Source: an uncultured Colwellia sp.
GTDB lineage: Bacteria; Pseudomonadota; Gammaproteobacteria; Enterobacterales; Alteromonadaceae
Direction: 5' to 3'
NCBI GenBank assembly: GCA_913020705.1
Contig: CAJWBY010000245.1
Coordinates: forward strand, 1-5,002
DNA length: 5,002 nt
Each line of letters starts with the position of its first letter. Position 1 is the stretch's first letter. This document shows, piece by piece, positions 1 to 5,002 of the stretch. The notes under the pieces are model-generated. The model did not search any database, was not told the origin of the DNA, and saw only the letters and a list, made by a program, of their open reading frames with translations. Position numbers and translations under genes: made by a program.

Positions 1-482
1 GCCAAGTTAAGGCGCATTCGCCAACCACCAGAAAACTCTTTAACGGCATTACCCAATTGTTCTTGTAAAAAACCTAAACCATGCAACAACTCGCTGGCAC
101 GAGCAGGTAAACTGTAACCACTGATTGCATCGATATGATTAATAATTAACGCTTCTTGATTGCCATCATCGCTTAATCGAGCCTGCTCAAGCTTTTCTTC
201 AAGTTGACGAAACTCTTTATCGCCGTCCATCACATAATCTAGTGCTGATTGCTCAAGAGCGGGTGTTTCTTGTTTTACTGTTGCAACATCCCAACCAGTA
301 GGCATATTAACATCGCCTCGATCTGGCTGTAATTCACCTAACAAAGCTGCAAATAGAGAAGATTTTCCACAGCCATTAGCGCCAACTAAGCCGACTTTGT
401 GATTAGGATGAATGGTAAAGCTTGATGTCTTTATGAGGTTTTTAGCACCTCTATCTAAGCTTAAGTCGGTGGCTATAATCAT
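1..482 (-). CDS. yheS: ABC-F family ATPase YheS, N-terminal part (cut by window edge)
   Basis: This is the first 160 codons of an ABC-F protein, a soluble tandem-ATPase family without membrane domains that acts on ribosomes. I read it by reverse-complementing the left edge; the gene runs off the window. Visible are the Walker A motif GANGCGKS (residues 34-41), a Q-loop Gln near residue 71 in VKQETPA, and the ABC signature FSGGWRMRLNL (about 150-160). The segments QETPAL, DYVMDGD and LLHGLGF match E. coli YheS as I remember it, which separates it from Uup, EttA and Bpt paralogues. The second ATPase domain lies outside the window. The ATG at 480-482 is chosen because the protein then starts MIIATDLSL, as in YheS; its ribosome binding site is weak. 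It is divergent from yheV, as in enterobacteria. The paralogue assignment is strong, but the cellular role of YheS is poorly defined. Confidence 0.95.
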   Translation of the reverse strand, partial: MIIATDLSLDRGAKNLIKTSSFTIHPNHKVGLVGANGCGKSSLFAALLGELQPDRGDVNMPTGWDVATVKQETPALEQSALDYVMDGDKEFRQLEEKLEQARLSDDGNQEALIINHIDAISGYSLPARASELLHGLGFLQEQLGNAVKEFSGGWRMRLNL

Positions 483-499
483 GTTTTGTTATTACTCAT
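479..499 (-). other. Possible six-codon leader ORF overlapping the yheS start
   Basis: On the minus strand an ATG at 497-499 opens a six-codon frame, MSNNKT, whose TGA stop (479-481) overlaps the yheS ATG (480-482) in an ATGA arrangement. ATGA overlaps are typical of translational coupling. The ORF has no convincing Shine-Dalgarno sequence and is short enough to arise by chance, so translation is only a possibility. Confidence 0.2.
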
Positions 500-515
500 T
501 TTAATTCAGGTGGCT

Positions 516-544
516 ATTGTCCTTTTCCTATCAACAAGATTCAA
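516..544 (-). promoter_or_regulatory. Candidate sigma-70 promoter for yheS
   Basis: On the minus strand a -35 box TTGAAT (539-544) and a -10 box GACAAT (516-521) are separated by exactly 17 bases. Each matches the consensus at four of six positions. Transcription would start near 509, giving a leader of about 27 bases before the yheS ATG. It was found by eye and has no experimental support. Confidence 0.4.
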
Positions 545-546
545 GG

Positions 547-552
547 TAAAAT
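547..552 (+). promoter_or_regulatory. Possible -10 element for yheV
   Basis: TAAAAT matches the sigma-70 -10 consensus at five of six positions and lies 32 bases before the yheV start. The sequence about 17 bases upstream (tttcct) is a poor -35 box, so the promoter call is weak. Confidence 0.25.
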
Positions 553-584
553 GCTGTAACTGAATTTTATTTAGATAGAAAAAC

Positions 585-779
585 GTGAAAAAAAGATTTA
601 TTTCTGCTGCTATTTGCCCCAAATGTAATGCTATGGATACTATGGCATTAACGAAAGAAAACAATGTGGAACACGTGACATGTGTAAGTTGTGGGCATCA
701 AATGTCACAACCTGAAGAACATGTTGTTAAAGAGGTTCGTCCGCTAGAACAAGTGATCGGCATTTTTAAACAAGAATAG
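585..779 (+). CDS. yheV: YheV family small Cys4 (zinc-ribbon-like) protein
   Basis: This is a 64-residue protein with two CxxC pairs, Cys11/Cys14 (CPKC) and Cys33/Cys36 (CVSC), spaced as in a zinc ribbon. The opening KKRFISAA, the ENNVEHVTCVSCGHQM block and the ending EQVIGIF match enterobacterial YheV (DUF2387) as remembered, at nearly the same length. The start is GTG: an in-frame TAG at 576-578 leaves no room for an upstream ATG, and the reading from GTG gives the conserved N-terminus. The ribosome binding site is weak. No biochemical role is established for the family; metal binding is inferred from the cysteines. It is divergent from yheS and convergent with slyX, with 50 bp between the yheV and slyX stops. 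The usual slyD and kefBG neighbours are absent. Confidence 0.92.
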   Translation: MKKRFISAAICPKCNAMDTMALTKENNVEHVTCVSCGHQMSQPEEHVVKEVRPLEQVIGIFKQE

Positions 780-785
780 GTGCAA

Positions 786-802
786 CCTGAAATATATTCA
801 GG
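786..802. terminator. Small hairpin between convergent yheV and slyX
   Basis: CCTGAA (786-791) and TTCAGG (797-802) form a perfect 6-bp stem with a 5-base loop in the 50-bp gap between the two convergent genes. The location suits a bidirectional transcript end. Neither strand has a T-tract after the stem, so intrinsic termination would be weak. Confidence 0.3.
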
Positions 803-829
803 AAAGCACTCAGTTATTCGTCTCTATTA

Positions 830-1066
830 TTAATAGTGAGGCGGTGGTGGCTCTATATCTTGGGATTCACTTTGACCCGGTGCATTCTCTTTAACGCGGT
901 TGGCAATTAATGTCAGCTGTGATTTAAGCTCTGAAATTTCTGATTGATGAACAGCCAGTTCATTATTTAATTGCTCAATCATGTCGTCTTGAAAGGCATT
1001 GCGTGATTCTAGCGCTTCCATGCTTTCTTGTAACTTGATTATAGTTTTGTTGATATCTGTTATCAT
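830..1066 (-). CDS. slyX: SlyX family protein
   Basis: This 78-residue, highly charged, mostly helical protein has a heptad-like coiled coil over about residues 5-60, followed by a polar linker and the ending PPPPHY. The block ALESRNAFQDDMIEQLN and the C-terminal PPHY are hallmarks of SlyX; the E. coli protein is 72 residues and ends PPPHY. SlyX has no known molecular activity; the coiled coil suggests self-association. The ATG lies 19 bp after the WD40 lipoprotein stop on the same strand, so the two genes are probably co-transcribed. In E. coli slyX lies directly beside, and divergent from, fkpA; here the WD40 gene separates them. No strong Shine-Dalgarno sequence is visible; TAGG about 11 bases upstream is the best candidate. 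Confidence 0.95.
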   Translation of the reverse strand: MITDINKTIIKLQESMEALESRNAFQDDMIEQLNNELAVHQSEISELKSQLTLIANRVKENAPGQSESQDIEPPPPHY

Positions 1067-1085
1067 GCTTTTGGATTACCTAGCG

Positions 1086-2072
1086 CTATTTTCTCTGCCA
1101 AAGTTCAGCGTAGCCAGATGAACTTTCAGTGATTATTTGTTTCTTTCCTCGAAAGGCGACACTATACACTACCGCGCCCGCAGCACGAATACTTTCTTTT
1201 GGCGTGACTCGCCAACTGTCAAGCCTTTCACCGGTTGCTATGCTCCAAAGGCTCACTTTTCGAGTCGGTGCGCCTGTGAGTAATTTCGTCCCGTCACTTG
1301 AAAATTGCACAGAGCTAAATACTTCATGGCGATTAAAATATTGTAATTGACTGATGCGCTTACCCGTCTTTAAATCCCAAATATTTGATGATTTTTGACT
1401 GTCTGCAGTGAAAGCGAATCGACCATTAGGATCGAGTGCCACCATAGTGACACGGCTAGGATGATTAAATCGATAAATAACCTGACCACTTTGTGTATCC
1501 CATATATAAGCAACGTAATCGTTTCCACCAGAAATAGCGATACGGCCATTGGGGAGCATATCAACGGCATTAATTTTTTCTGTATGACCTAAGAACTCTA
1601 AACGACGGCCACTACTCATGGTAATATGGACTACAGTACCGTTACTTTTGCCCAGTAAAATAAAGTCACCATTGTTAGATAAAGCAATATCACGAATTGT
1701 AGATTCACGTACCTTCCAATACCCTTCAGACTCTCCCGTGTCGATATTCCACAAAGAAAAAGCTTCACGGTTTGCAGCAAGCGCATGGCTATTATTGTTC
1801 GATATATCAGCTAATAAGACTAGATTATCGCTACTGTTTTGTTGTTGTGACCAACTGTATTTTAAAGCATTTTTTTCTAAGTCCCAGAGACTTAAGCCAT
1901 GATGAATAGAAGAGACAACACTGTATTTACCGTCATTGGAAATGTTAGCTGCATATGCACCTTCTGTTGCATGTTCCCAGCGTTGTATAGGTTTGTCGCC
2001 AGCTGGTTGACAAGCACTATTCAATAAGGAGAGTAGACAGATGAAAAGTAGTGTTAGCTTGTTATTACACAT
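1086..2072 (-). CDS. WD40-repeat beta-propeller lipoprotein
   Basis: This protein of 328 residues from the ATG is predicted to be a lipid-anchored WD40 propeller. The N-terminus has a hydrophobic signal stretch ending LLNSAC, a good lipobox; Gln after the Cys favours outer-membrane sorting by the Lol +2 rule. Seven WD-like repeats can be read from their W-containing ends: SLWDLE, SLWNID, VVHITM (degenerate), AYIWDT, SNIWDL, SLWSIA and AELWQ, consistent with a complete seven-bladed propeller. Such folds are usually binding scaffolds, so no catalytic role is proposed and the partner is unknown. An alternative GTG start at 2076-2078 adds two residues; ATG is preferred because it places the signal peptide normally, but neither has a clear ribosome binding site. 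The gene is followed by slyX after 19 bp and is divergent from fkpA, which hints at an envelope function; that is inference. Confidence 0.88.
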   Translation of the reverse strand: MCNNKLTLLFICLLSLLNSACQPAGDKPIQRWEHATEGAYAANISNDGKYSVVSSIHHGLSLWDLEKNALKYSWSQQQNSSDNLVLLADISNNNSHALAANREAFSLWNIDTGESEGYWKVRESTIRDIALSNNGDFILLGKSNGTVVHITMSSGRRLEFLGHTEKINAVDMLPNGRIAISGGNDYVAYIWDTQSGQVIYRFNHPSRVTMVALDPNGRFAFTADSQKSSNIWDLKTGKRISQLQYFNRHEVFSSVQFSSDGTKLLTGAPTRKVSLWSIATGERLDSWRVTPKESIRAAGAVVYSVAFRGKKQIITESSSGYAELWQRK

Positions 2073-2113
2073 AATCACAATATTAATACTTTTTTCTTAG
2101 TTAATTTATCGTT

Positions 2114-2119
2114 AGTATA
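2114..2119 (-). promoter_or_regulatory. Possible -10 element for the WD40 gene and slyX
   Basis: TATACT on the minus strand matches the -10 consensus at five of six positions and would give a leader of roughly 30-35 bases. The best -35 candidates upstream (TGTGTA at 18 or TTGTGT at 19 bases) are poor. On the plus strand the same site reads TATAAG (2116-2121), so the divergent fkpA promoter could overlap it. Confidence 0.3.
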
Positions 2120-2125
2120 AGCCGC

Positions 2126-2138
2126 ATTGTCTAACAAT
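2126..2138. repeat. Short inverted repeat between the divergent WD40 and fkpA genes
   Basis: ATTGT-CTA-ACAAT is a perfect inverted repeat with 5-base arms and a 3-base spacer, placed just upstream of the candidate minus-strand -10 box. The size and position would fit a regulator half-site pair, but it matches no operator that I recognise and could be chance in AT-rich DNA. Confidence 0.25.
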
Positions 2139-2165
2139 ACACAATATTTAATCAATGGCTTAGCG

Positions 2166-2206
2166 GGAGTTTCTCCAACTGGGTACTAAGTTACGTTAAC
2201 GGAGAA
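2166..2206 (+). promoter_or_regulatory. fkpA leader with strong Shine-Dalgarno and competing complementary segments
   Basis: The fkpA Shine-Dalgarno GGAG (2201-2204) lies five bases before the ATG. Upstream, TTCTCC (2171-2176) is perfectly complementary to GGAGAA (2201-2206). The core CTCC can instead pair with a second GGAG at 2166-2169 across a TTT loop. AACT (2177-2180) and AGTT (2189-2192) could add pairs inside the larger hairpin. The complementarity is directly visible; use as a translational switch is inference. Confidence 0.4.
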
Positions 2207-2209
2207 GAA

Positions 2210-2968
2210 ATGAAATTATTTAAGCCAACTATGTTAGCTATAACACTTGTGTCAGTGTTTGGTTGTCAAGAAGCAGTAAAACAAACTGAGACTGCGCCTG
2301 TTTTAGAAACTGAAGTGCAAAAACAAGCTTACAGTTTAGGTGCTTCAATTGGTATGTACATGCAGAAGAATCTTGAACAACATGAAAAGTTAGGTTTACC
2401 ATTAGATCAAGCGTTAATTACACGTGGTTTCATCGATAGTCTTGCTGGAAAATCAGTAATAGAAAAAGAAGAGATCCAAGCTTTATTGATGAACCTTGAT
2501 AAAGACATGAAAGCAAAGCAGCAAGAAGCAGCTGTTGCTGATTCTGCAGCCGCTATTGCTGAAGGAACTAAATTTTTAGCAGAAAATGCTAAGAAAGAAG
2601 GTGTGAAAGTTACAGAGTCAGGTATTCAGTATGTTGTTATAACTGAAGGTGAAGGTGAAAAACCTAGCGCAGCCGACACTGTTACTGTTCACTATACGGG
2701 CACTTATTTAAATGGTGAAAAGTTTGATAGTTCATACGATCGTAACGAACCTACAGTATTCCCATTAAATCGTGTAATCAGAGGTTGGACGGAAGGCGTA
2801 CAATTGATGTCAGTGGGTTCAAAGTATTCATTTACTATCCCATCTGATTTAGCCTACGGACCTAATGGTAACCCGCCAACTATTCCGGGTAACTCAGTAC
2901 TACAATTTGAAATTGAATTATTAAATATTCAAAAAGCAGCTGTTCCAGAAAAATCTACTGATAAATAA
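2210..2968 (+). CDS. fkpA: FkpA-like FKBP-type peptidyl-prolyl cis-trans isomerase, envelope-located
   Basis: This 252-residue isomerase and chaperone catalyses cis-trans isomerisation of X-Pro bonds in the cell envelope. It has a signal sequence (about 1-18), an FKBP_N dimerisation region (about 35-130, including QAYSLGASIGMYM and a long charged helix) and a C-terminal FKBP domain (about 140-241). Active-site positions of FKBP12 are present: Y162 (VHYTG), F172 and D173 (KFDSSY), F184, V189/I190 and W193 (VIRGW), Y216 (AYG) and F233. E. coli FkpA has the same layout. The start is supported by GGAG five bases upstream. The signal ends SVFGC with Cys19, so a lipid-anchored form is possible although Phe at -2 is atypical; E. 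coli FkpA is soluble. The gene is divergent from the WD40-slyX pair and ends before a strong terminator. No clear sigma-E promoter was found. Confidence 0.95.
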   Translation: MKLFKPTMLAITLVSVFGCQEAVKQTETAPVLETEVQKQAYSLGASIGMYMQKNLEQHEKLGLPLDQALITRGFIDSLAGKSVIEKEEIQALLMNLDKDMKAKQQEAAVADSAAAIAEGTKFLAENAKKEGVKVTESGIQYVVITEGEGEKPSAADTVTVHYTGTYLNGEKFDSSYDRNEPTVFPLNRVIRGWTEGVQLMSVGSKYSFTIPSDLAYGPNGNPPTIPGNSVLQFEIELLNIQKAAVPEKSTDK

Positions 2969-2987
2969 CCAGCAATAATTTTCTGTC

Positions 2988-3021
2988 AAAAAAGCCAATT
3001 GTGTAAGCAATTGGCTTTTTT
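2988..3021. terminator. Bidirectional intrinsic terminator
   Basis: A perfect 14-bp inverted repeat pairs 2988-3001 with 3008-3021 around a 6-base loop (tgtaag). The GC-containing core GCCAATTG is flanked by A6 on the left and T6 on the right, so both strands give a stem followed by a U-tract. It sits between the convergent fkpA (plus, ends 2968) and the anchor-protein gene (minus, ends 3061) and should end both transcripts. Confidence 0.92.
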
Positions 3022-3060
3022 ATTTTCTCTTTTAAAATTTTAAATGTTCATAGCGTAAAG

Positions 3061-3588
3061 TTATTGCTTCAAGCTATGACTTATATATTCACCTTTTACT
3101 ATCAATTTAACGGTTATAGGACTCTCCGTTGTATTTTTCCAATACCAGCCATGTGACCCAGCAAATGGTGTGGTGAAACTTCCTTTCATTTCATCTGATG
3201 TTGCTATTGTGTAACTCTCAAAATATCCTGTGGTATCACCTTTAGGTTCACCATGTAAATCGAAATACAGTGGAGTATTATTACTTGTCCATTCGTATTC
3301 CAGTTTTTTAAATTGCGCCATAATAAATTTGTATTCTACGCCTCGTCCGGCTGGCACTATTACTTCGATGGTTTGTGATGTTAACCCGATATCTGTTGGT
3401 TCATTATTGATAGACTCAGTTTTTACTTCAGAAAAGACAGTTAGCCCAAGCTGCTTGCCAATGCCTGTTGGGTCTATATTGTATTCAGCAGGTAAAATAA
3501 TAGTCAGTAATATTATTGCAGCGAAAATAATACTGAAGAAGGTGTATTTAAGTAACGCTGAGGTTGTTAAGGTTAATGTTTGTTGCAT
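3061..3588 (-). CDS. Single-pass membrane-anchored extracytoplasmic protein, function unknown
   Basis: This is a 175-residue protein with one strongly hydrophobic segment at about residues 14-33 (ALLKYTFFSI onward to IILPAEY), followed by about 140 polar residues likely to be periplasmic. The soluble part looks beta-rich and ends with a conserved-looking block, PFAGSHGWYWKN, then ITVKLIVKGEY. This resembles proteins labelled 'transmembrane anchor protein' in marine gammaproteobacteria, as far as I recall; I know of no assigned function. His112 (DLHGE) and His146 (GSHGWYW) are possible ligands or binding residues, which is inference. A ribosome binding site AAGAG (3596-3600) lies seven bases before the ATG. 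It follows the hupE-like gene on the same strand after 66 bp with no terminator between, and ends before the bidirectional terminator, so the two probably form an operon. Confidence 0.8.
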   Translation of the reverse strand: MQQTLTLTTSALLKYTFFSIIFAAIILLTIILPAEYNIDPTGIGKQLGLTVFSEVKTESINNEPTDIGLTSQTIEVIVPAGRGVEYKFIMAQFKKLEYEWTSNNTPLYFDLHGEPKGDTTGYFESYTIATSDEMKGSFTTPFAGSHGWYWKNTTESPITVKLIVKGEYISHSLKQ

Positions 3589-3654
3589 GTTTTTTCTCTT
3601 TTACTATTGATGAGCCATAACTTAATTGGCAAAACTGTATATTTTTTAGTTGTG

Positions 3655-4353
3655 CTAACTAACAAAGTAACCTGTTAATTGAAAACCTATTAGCATAAAA
3701 CCGGCGCTCATTAATAAACTATTAGTGGTTATCGCGAAACGGGTAAAACTGTGATGTTTTCGCCAAAAATTAATCATTAATAAGATAAAGGCTAATGCGG
3801 TAAATTGGCCTAATTCAACGCCAATATTAAAGGCGATTAAATTCGCAATTAAACCGTCGGCGGGTAATTGAAGTTCTTGCAGTTTCGTTGCTAAACCGAA
3901 GCCATGAAAAAGCCCAAATATAAGTACAACAAGCTTGGTGTTTGGTGACTTACCCAATAAACGCGTAAAACCACCTAAATTATCAAAGCCTTTGTAAACA
4001 ACGGATAAACCAATAATTGCATCAATTAAATATGCATTTACTTGAATATCGCTGATCACACCAAACAATAACGTTAAGCTGTGACCTAACGTAAACATAC
4101 TTACATACAGTAAAACGTCGCGACTTCTATAGATGAAGAATAAAACACCCACTAAAAACAATAAGTGATCGTACCCAGTAACCATATGTTTTGCGCCGAT
4201 ATACAAAAAGGGAATAATTTGTACGCCAGTATTTTGTAATAAAAATGCGCGAGTATCTTCATCTACACCGTGAGCAAAAACGTTAAAGGGCAGCCATAAA
4301 GCCATTAGTGCTATAAGGCTTAATAGGCCATAACGTTGGCAATTAGTAAGCAT
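3655..4353 (-). CDS. HupE/UreJ family membrane protein, putative metal permease
   Basis: This is a 232-residue polytopic membrane protein. A signal peptide probably ends FNVFA, giving a mature protein starting HGVDEDT (residue 28). About six membrane segments follow, lying roughly at 45-53, 62-75, 80-100, 106-121, 140-158 and 168-195, with a last one at 208-229. Family motifs include H56-x5-D62-H63 (KHMVTGYDHLLFL), FTLGHS (87-92), FGLFHGFG (146-153) and FNIGVELGQ (175-183). HupE and UreJ proteins are associated with nickel or cobalt uptake for hydrogenase or urease. Here neither enzyme is visible, and the second HupE motif (FHG followed by a second HG and E) is only partly kept, so the substrate is uncertain. 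The ATG has a good ribosome binding site, AAGGA (4360-4364), six bases upstream. It is the first gene of a likely two-gene operon with the anchor protein. Confidence 0.88.
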   Translation of the reverse strand: MLTNCQRYGLLSLIALMALWLPFNVFAHGVDEDTRAFLLQNTGVQIIPFLYIGAKHMVTGYDHLLFLVGVLFFIYRSRDVLLYVSMFTLGHSLTLLFGVISDIQVNAYLIDAIIGLSVVYKGFDNLGGFTRLLGKSPNTKLVVLIFGLFHGFGLATKLQELQLPADGLIANLIAFNIGVELGQFTALAFILLMINFWRKHHSFTRFAITTNSLLMSAGFMLIGFQLTGYFVS

Positions 4354-4424
4354 TTATTGTCCTTGAAGTAAGGGAATATTATTATTTTTATTATTGAAAT
4401 ATCAACAATTAATCTGAGAGAATA

Positions 4425-4453
4425 GATATACGATAGCCCTTCTAAAAAGGCAA
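4425..4453 (-). promoter_or_regulatory. Candidate sigma-70 promoter for the hupE-like operon
   Basis: On the minus strand a -35 box TTGCCT (4448-4453) and a -10 box TATATC (4425-4430) are separated by 17 bases; each matches the consensus at four of six positions. The predicted start near 4418 gives a leader of about 65 AT-rich bases. No recognisable Fur, Zur or NikR box or metal riboswitch was seen in that leader. Confidence 0.4.
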
Positions 4454-4570
4454 GGTTTAAGTGGCACTAATTGTTGTCAGTGGATACATGATTTAATTCA
4501 TATTATTTTAATGAATTGACCTTACTAAACTCTGTAGTTGAGCTACTTCTTCACTTTCAAAACAGAAATA

Positions 4571-5002
4571 TTATAATGACAGACTTTCACTCACATAGTC
4601 AGCGATAGCTAAGCTAGAAGTTAAGCCAGGAGAGTCAATACCAAACAAATTTACCAACCCTTCCAAACCATGTACGTTTTCACCTTGAATAACAAAATCT
4701 TTAAAGCCATCTCTAGGTCCTTCTAACTTTGGACGAATGCCTGAATAAGCGGGTTGTAACCGCTCAGCATCTAATGACGGGTAATAGCGCTGTATAGCAG
4801 TAACAAATTTCGCTTTTAGAGCGTCAGATACTTCATAGTCAATATCATTTATATATTGTGTGTCAGGGCCAAATTTTAATTGTCCGCCGATATCTAATGA
4901 AGCATGAATGCCTAAACCATGTGCTTCAGGTACCGGATAAATAAGTTGCGTAAAAGGACTTTTCCCTTGATAAGAAAAATAATGGCCTCGACAATAATAA
5001 AG
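4571..5002 (-). CDS. FAD-dependent oxidoreductase, LhgO / L-2-hydroxyglutarate oxidase-like, C-terminal part
   Basis: An open frame of 143 codons plus a TAA stop (4571-4573) enters from the right edge; the N-terminus, with the FAD-binding Rossmann motif, is outside the window. The readable part begins LYYCRGHYFSYQGKSPF and contains LIYPVPEAHGLGIHASLDIGGQ, KFGPDTQYI, SGIRPKL and the C-terminal block NLFGIDSPGLTSSLAIADYV. These are the conserved substrate- and flavin-side segments of the DAO-type family that includes L-2-hydroxyglutarate oxidase (LhgO). Such enzymes oxidise 2-hydroxyacids at the membrane and pass electrons to the respiratory chain. The exact substrate cannot be fixed from this fragment; glycerol-3-phosphate-dehydrogenase-like or other DAO relatives are alternatives. 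It is on the same strand as the hupE-like gene but 217 bp away, so a shared operon is unlikely. Confidence 0.88.
   Translation of the reverse strand, partial: LYYCRGHYFSYQGKSPFTQLIYPVPEAHGLGIHASLDIGGQLKFGPDTQYINDIDYEVSDALKAKFVTAIQRYYPSLDAERLQPAYSGIRPKLEGPRDGFKDFVIQGENVHGLEGLVNLFGIDSPGLTSSLAIADYVSESLSL

Noticed and set aside
1129..1902. Open frames of 65-94 codons on the plus strand, and one on the minus strand at 1370-1570, inside the WD40 gene
   Set aside because: They lie within a long coding frame with clear WD40 repeats and a lipobox, show no recognisable domain, and have no ribosome binding sites; they are shadow frames.
2100..2209. A sigma-E promoter for fkpA (GTCTAA at 2129-2134 resembles a -10 box)
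   Set aside because: No GGAAC-like -35 element is found at the required distance upstream.
3031..3044. Perfect 14-base palindrome TTTAAAATTTTAAA downstream of the terminator
   Set aside because: It consists only of A and T in an AT-rich intergenic region and has no neighbouring promoter, so it is likely to be chance.
3230..3610. A 126-codon plus-strand frame opposite the anchor-protein gene
   Set aside because: It is antisense to a gene with a good ribosome binding site, a membrane segment and a terminator; its translation is low-complexity and looks like no known protein.
4365..4418. A metal-sensing riboswitch in the hupE-like leader
   Set aside because: The predicted leader is only about 65 bases, very AT-rich, and lacks the conserved G-rich cores of NiCo or cobalamin riboswitches.
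4495..4517. AT-only 7-bp hairpin as terminator of the FAD oxidoreductase gene
   Set aside because: The stem has one G-C pair, a 9-base loop and no T-tract on the minus strand, so it would be too weak for intrinsic termination.

Overview
The window is about 5 kb of AT-rich chromosomal DNA from a gammaproteobacterium. Base composition, protein similarity recalled from memory and gene order suggest a marine Alteromonadales such as the Colwellia/Thalassotalea group. The lineage is an inference, because no ribosomal or other marker gene is present.

Positions 1-2968 correspond to the enterobacterial fkpA-slyX-slyD-yheV-kefBG-yheS neighbourhood. From left to right they hold the 5' part of yheS (ABC-F ATPase, minus), yheV (small Cys4 protein, plus), slyX (minus), a WD40-repeat lipoprotein (minus) and fkpA (periplasmic FKBP-type prolyl isomerase, plus). 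Strand orientations match E. coli as I recall it. However, slyD and kefBG are absent between slyX and yheS, and a seven-repeat WD40 lipoprotein sits between slyX and fkpA, 19 bp upstream of slyX and apparently in the same transcript. fkpA ends at a strong bidirectional terminator (2988-3021).

Positions 3061-4353 form a separate two-gene minus-strand unit. A HupE/UreJ-type membrane protein with a signal peptide and an H-x5-D-H motif comes first. It is followed by a single-pass, membrane-anchored extracytoplasmic protein of unknown function. The pair has its own candidate promoter (4425-4453), good ribosome binding sites and the shared terminator, and no hydrogenase or urease genes are visible nearby. 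It is the most likely place for an under-described function, possibly metal transport plus an accessory protein.

Positions 4571-5002 hold the C-terminal 143 residues of a minus-strand FAD-dependent oxidoreductase resembling L-2-hydroxyglutarate oxidase (LhgO). It is separated from the hupE-like gene by 217 bp of AT-rich non-coding DNA.

There is no tRNA, rRNA, CRISPR array, insertion sequence or obvious pseudogene. Most of the window is ordinary core genome; the points of interest are the altered synteny, the HupE/anchor pair and a few small leader structures.
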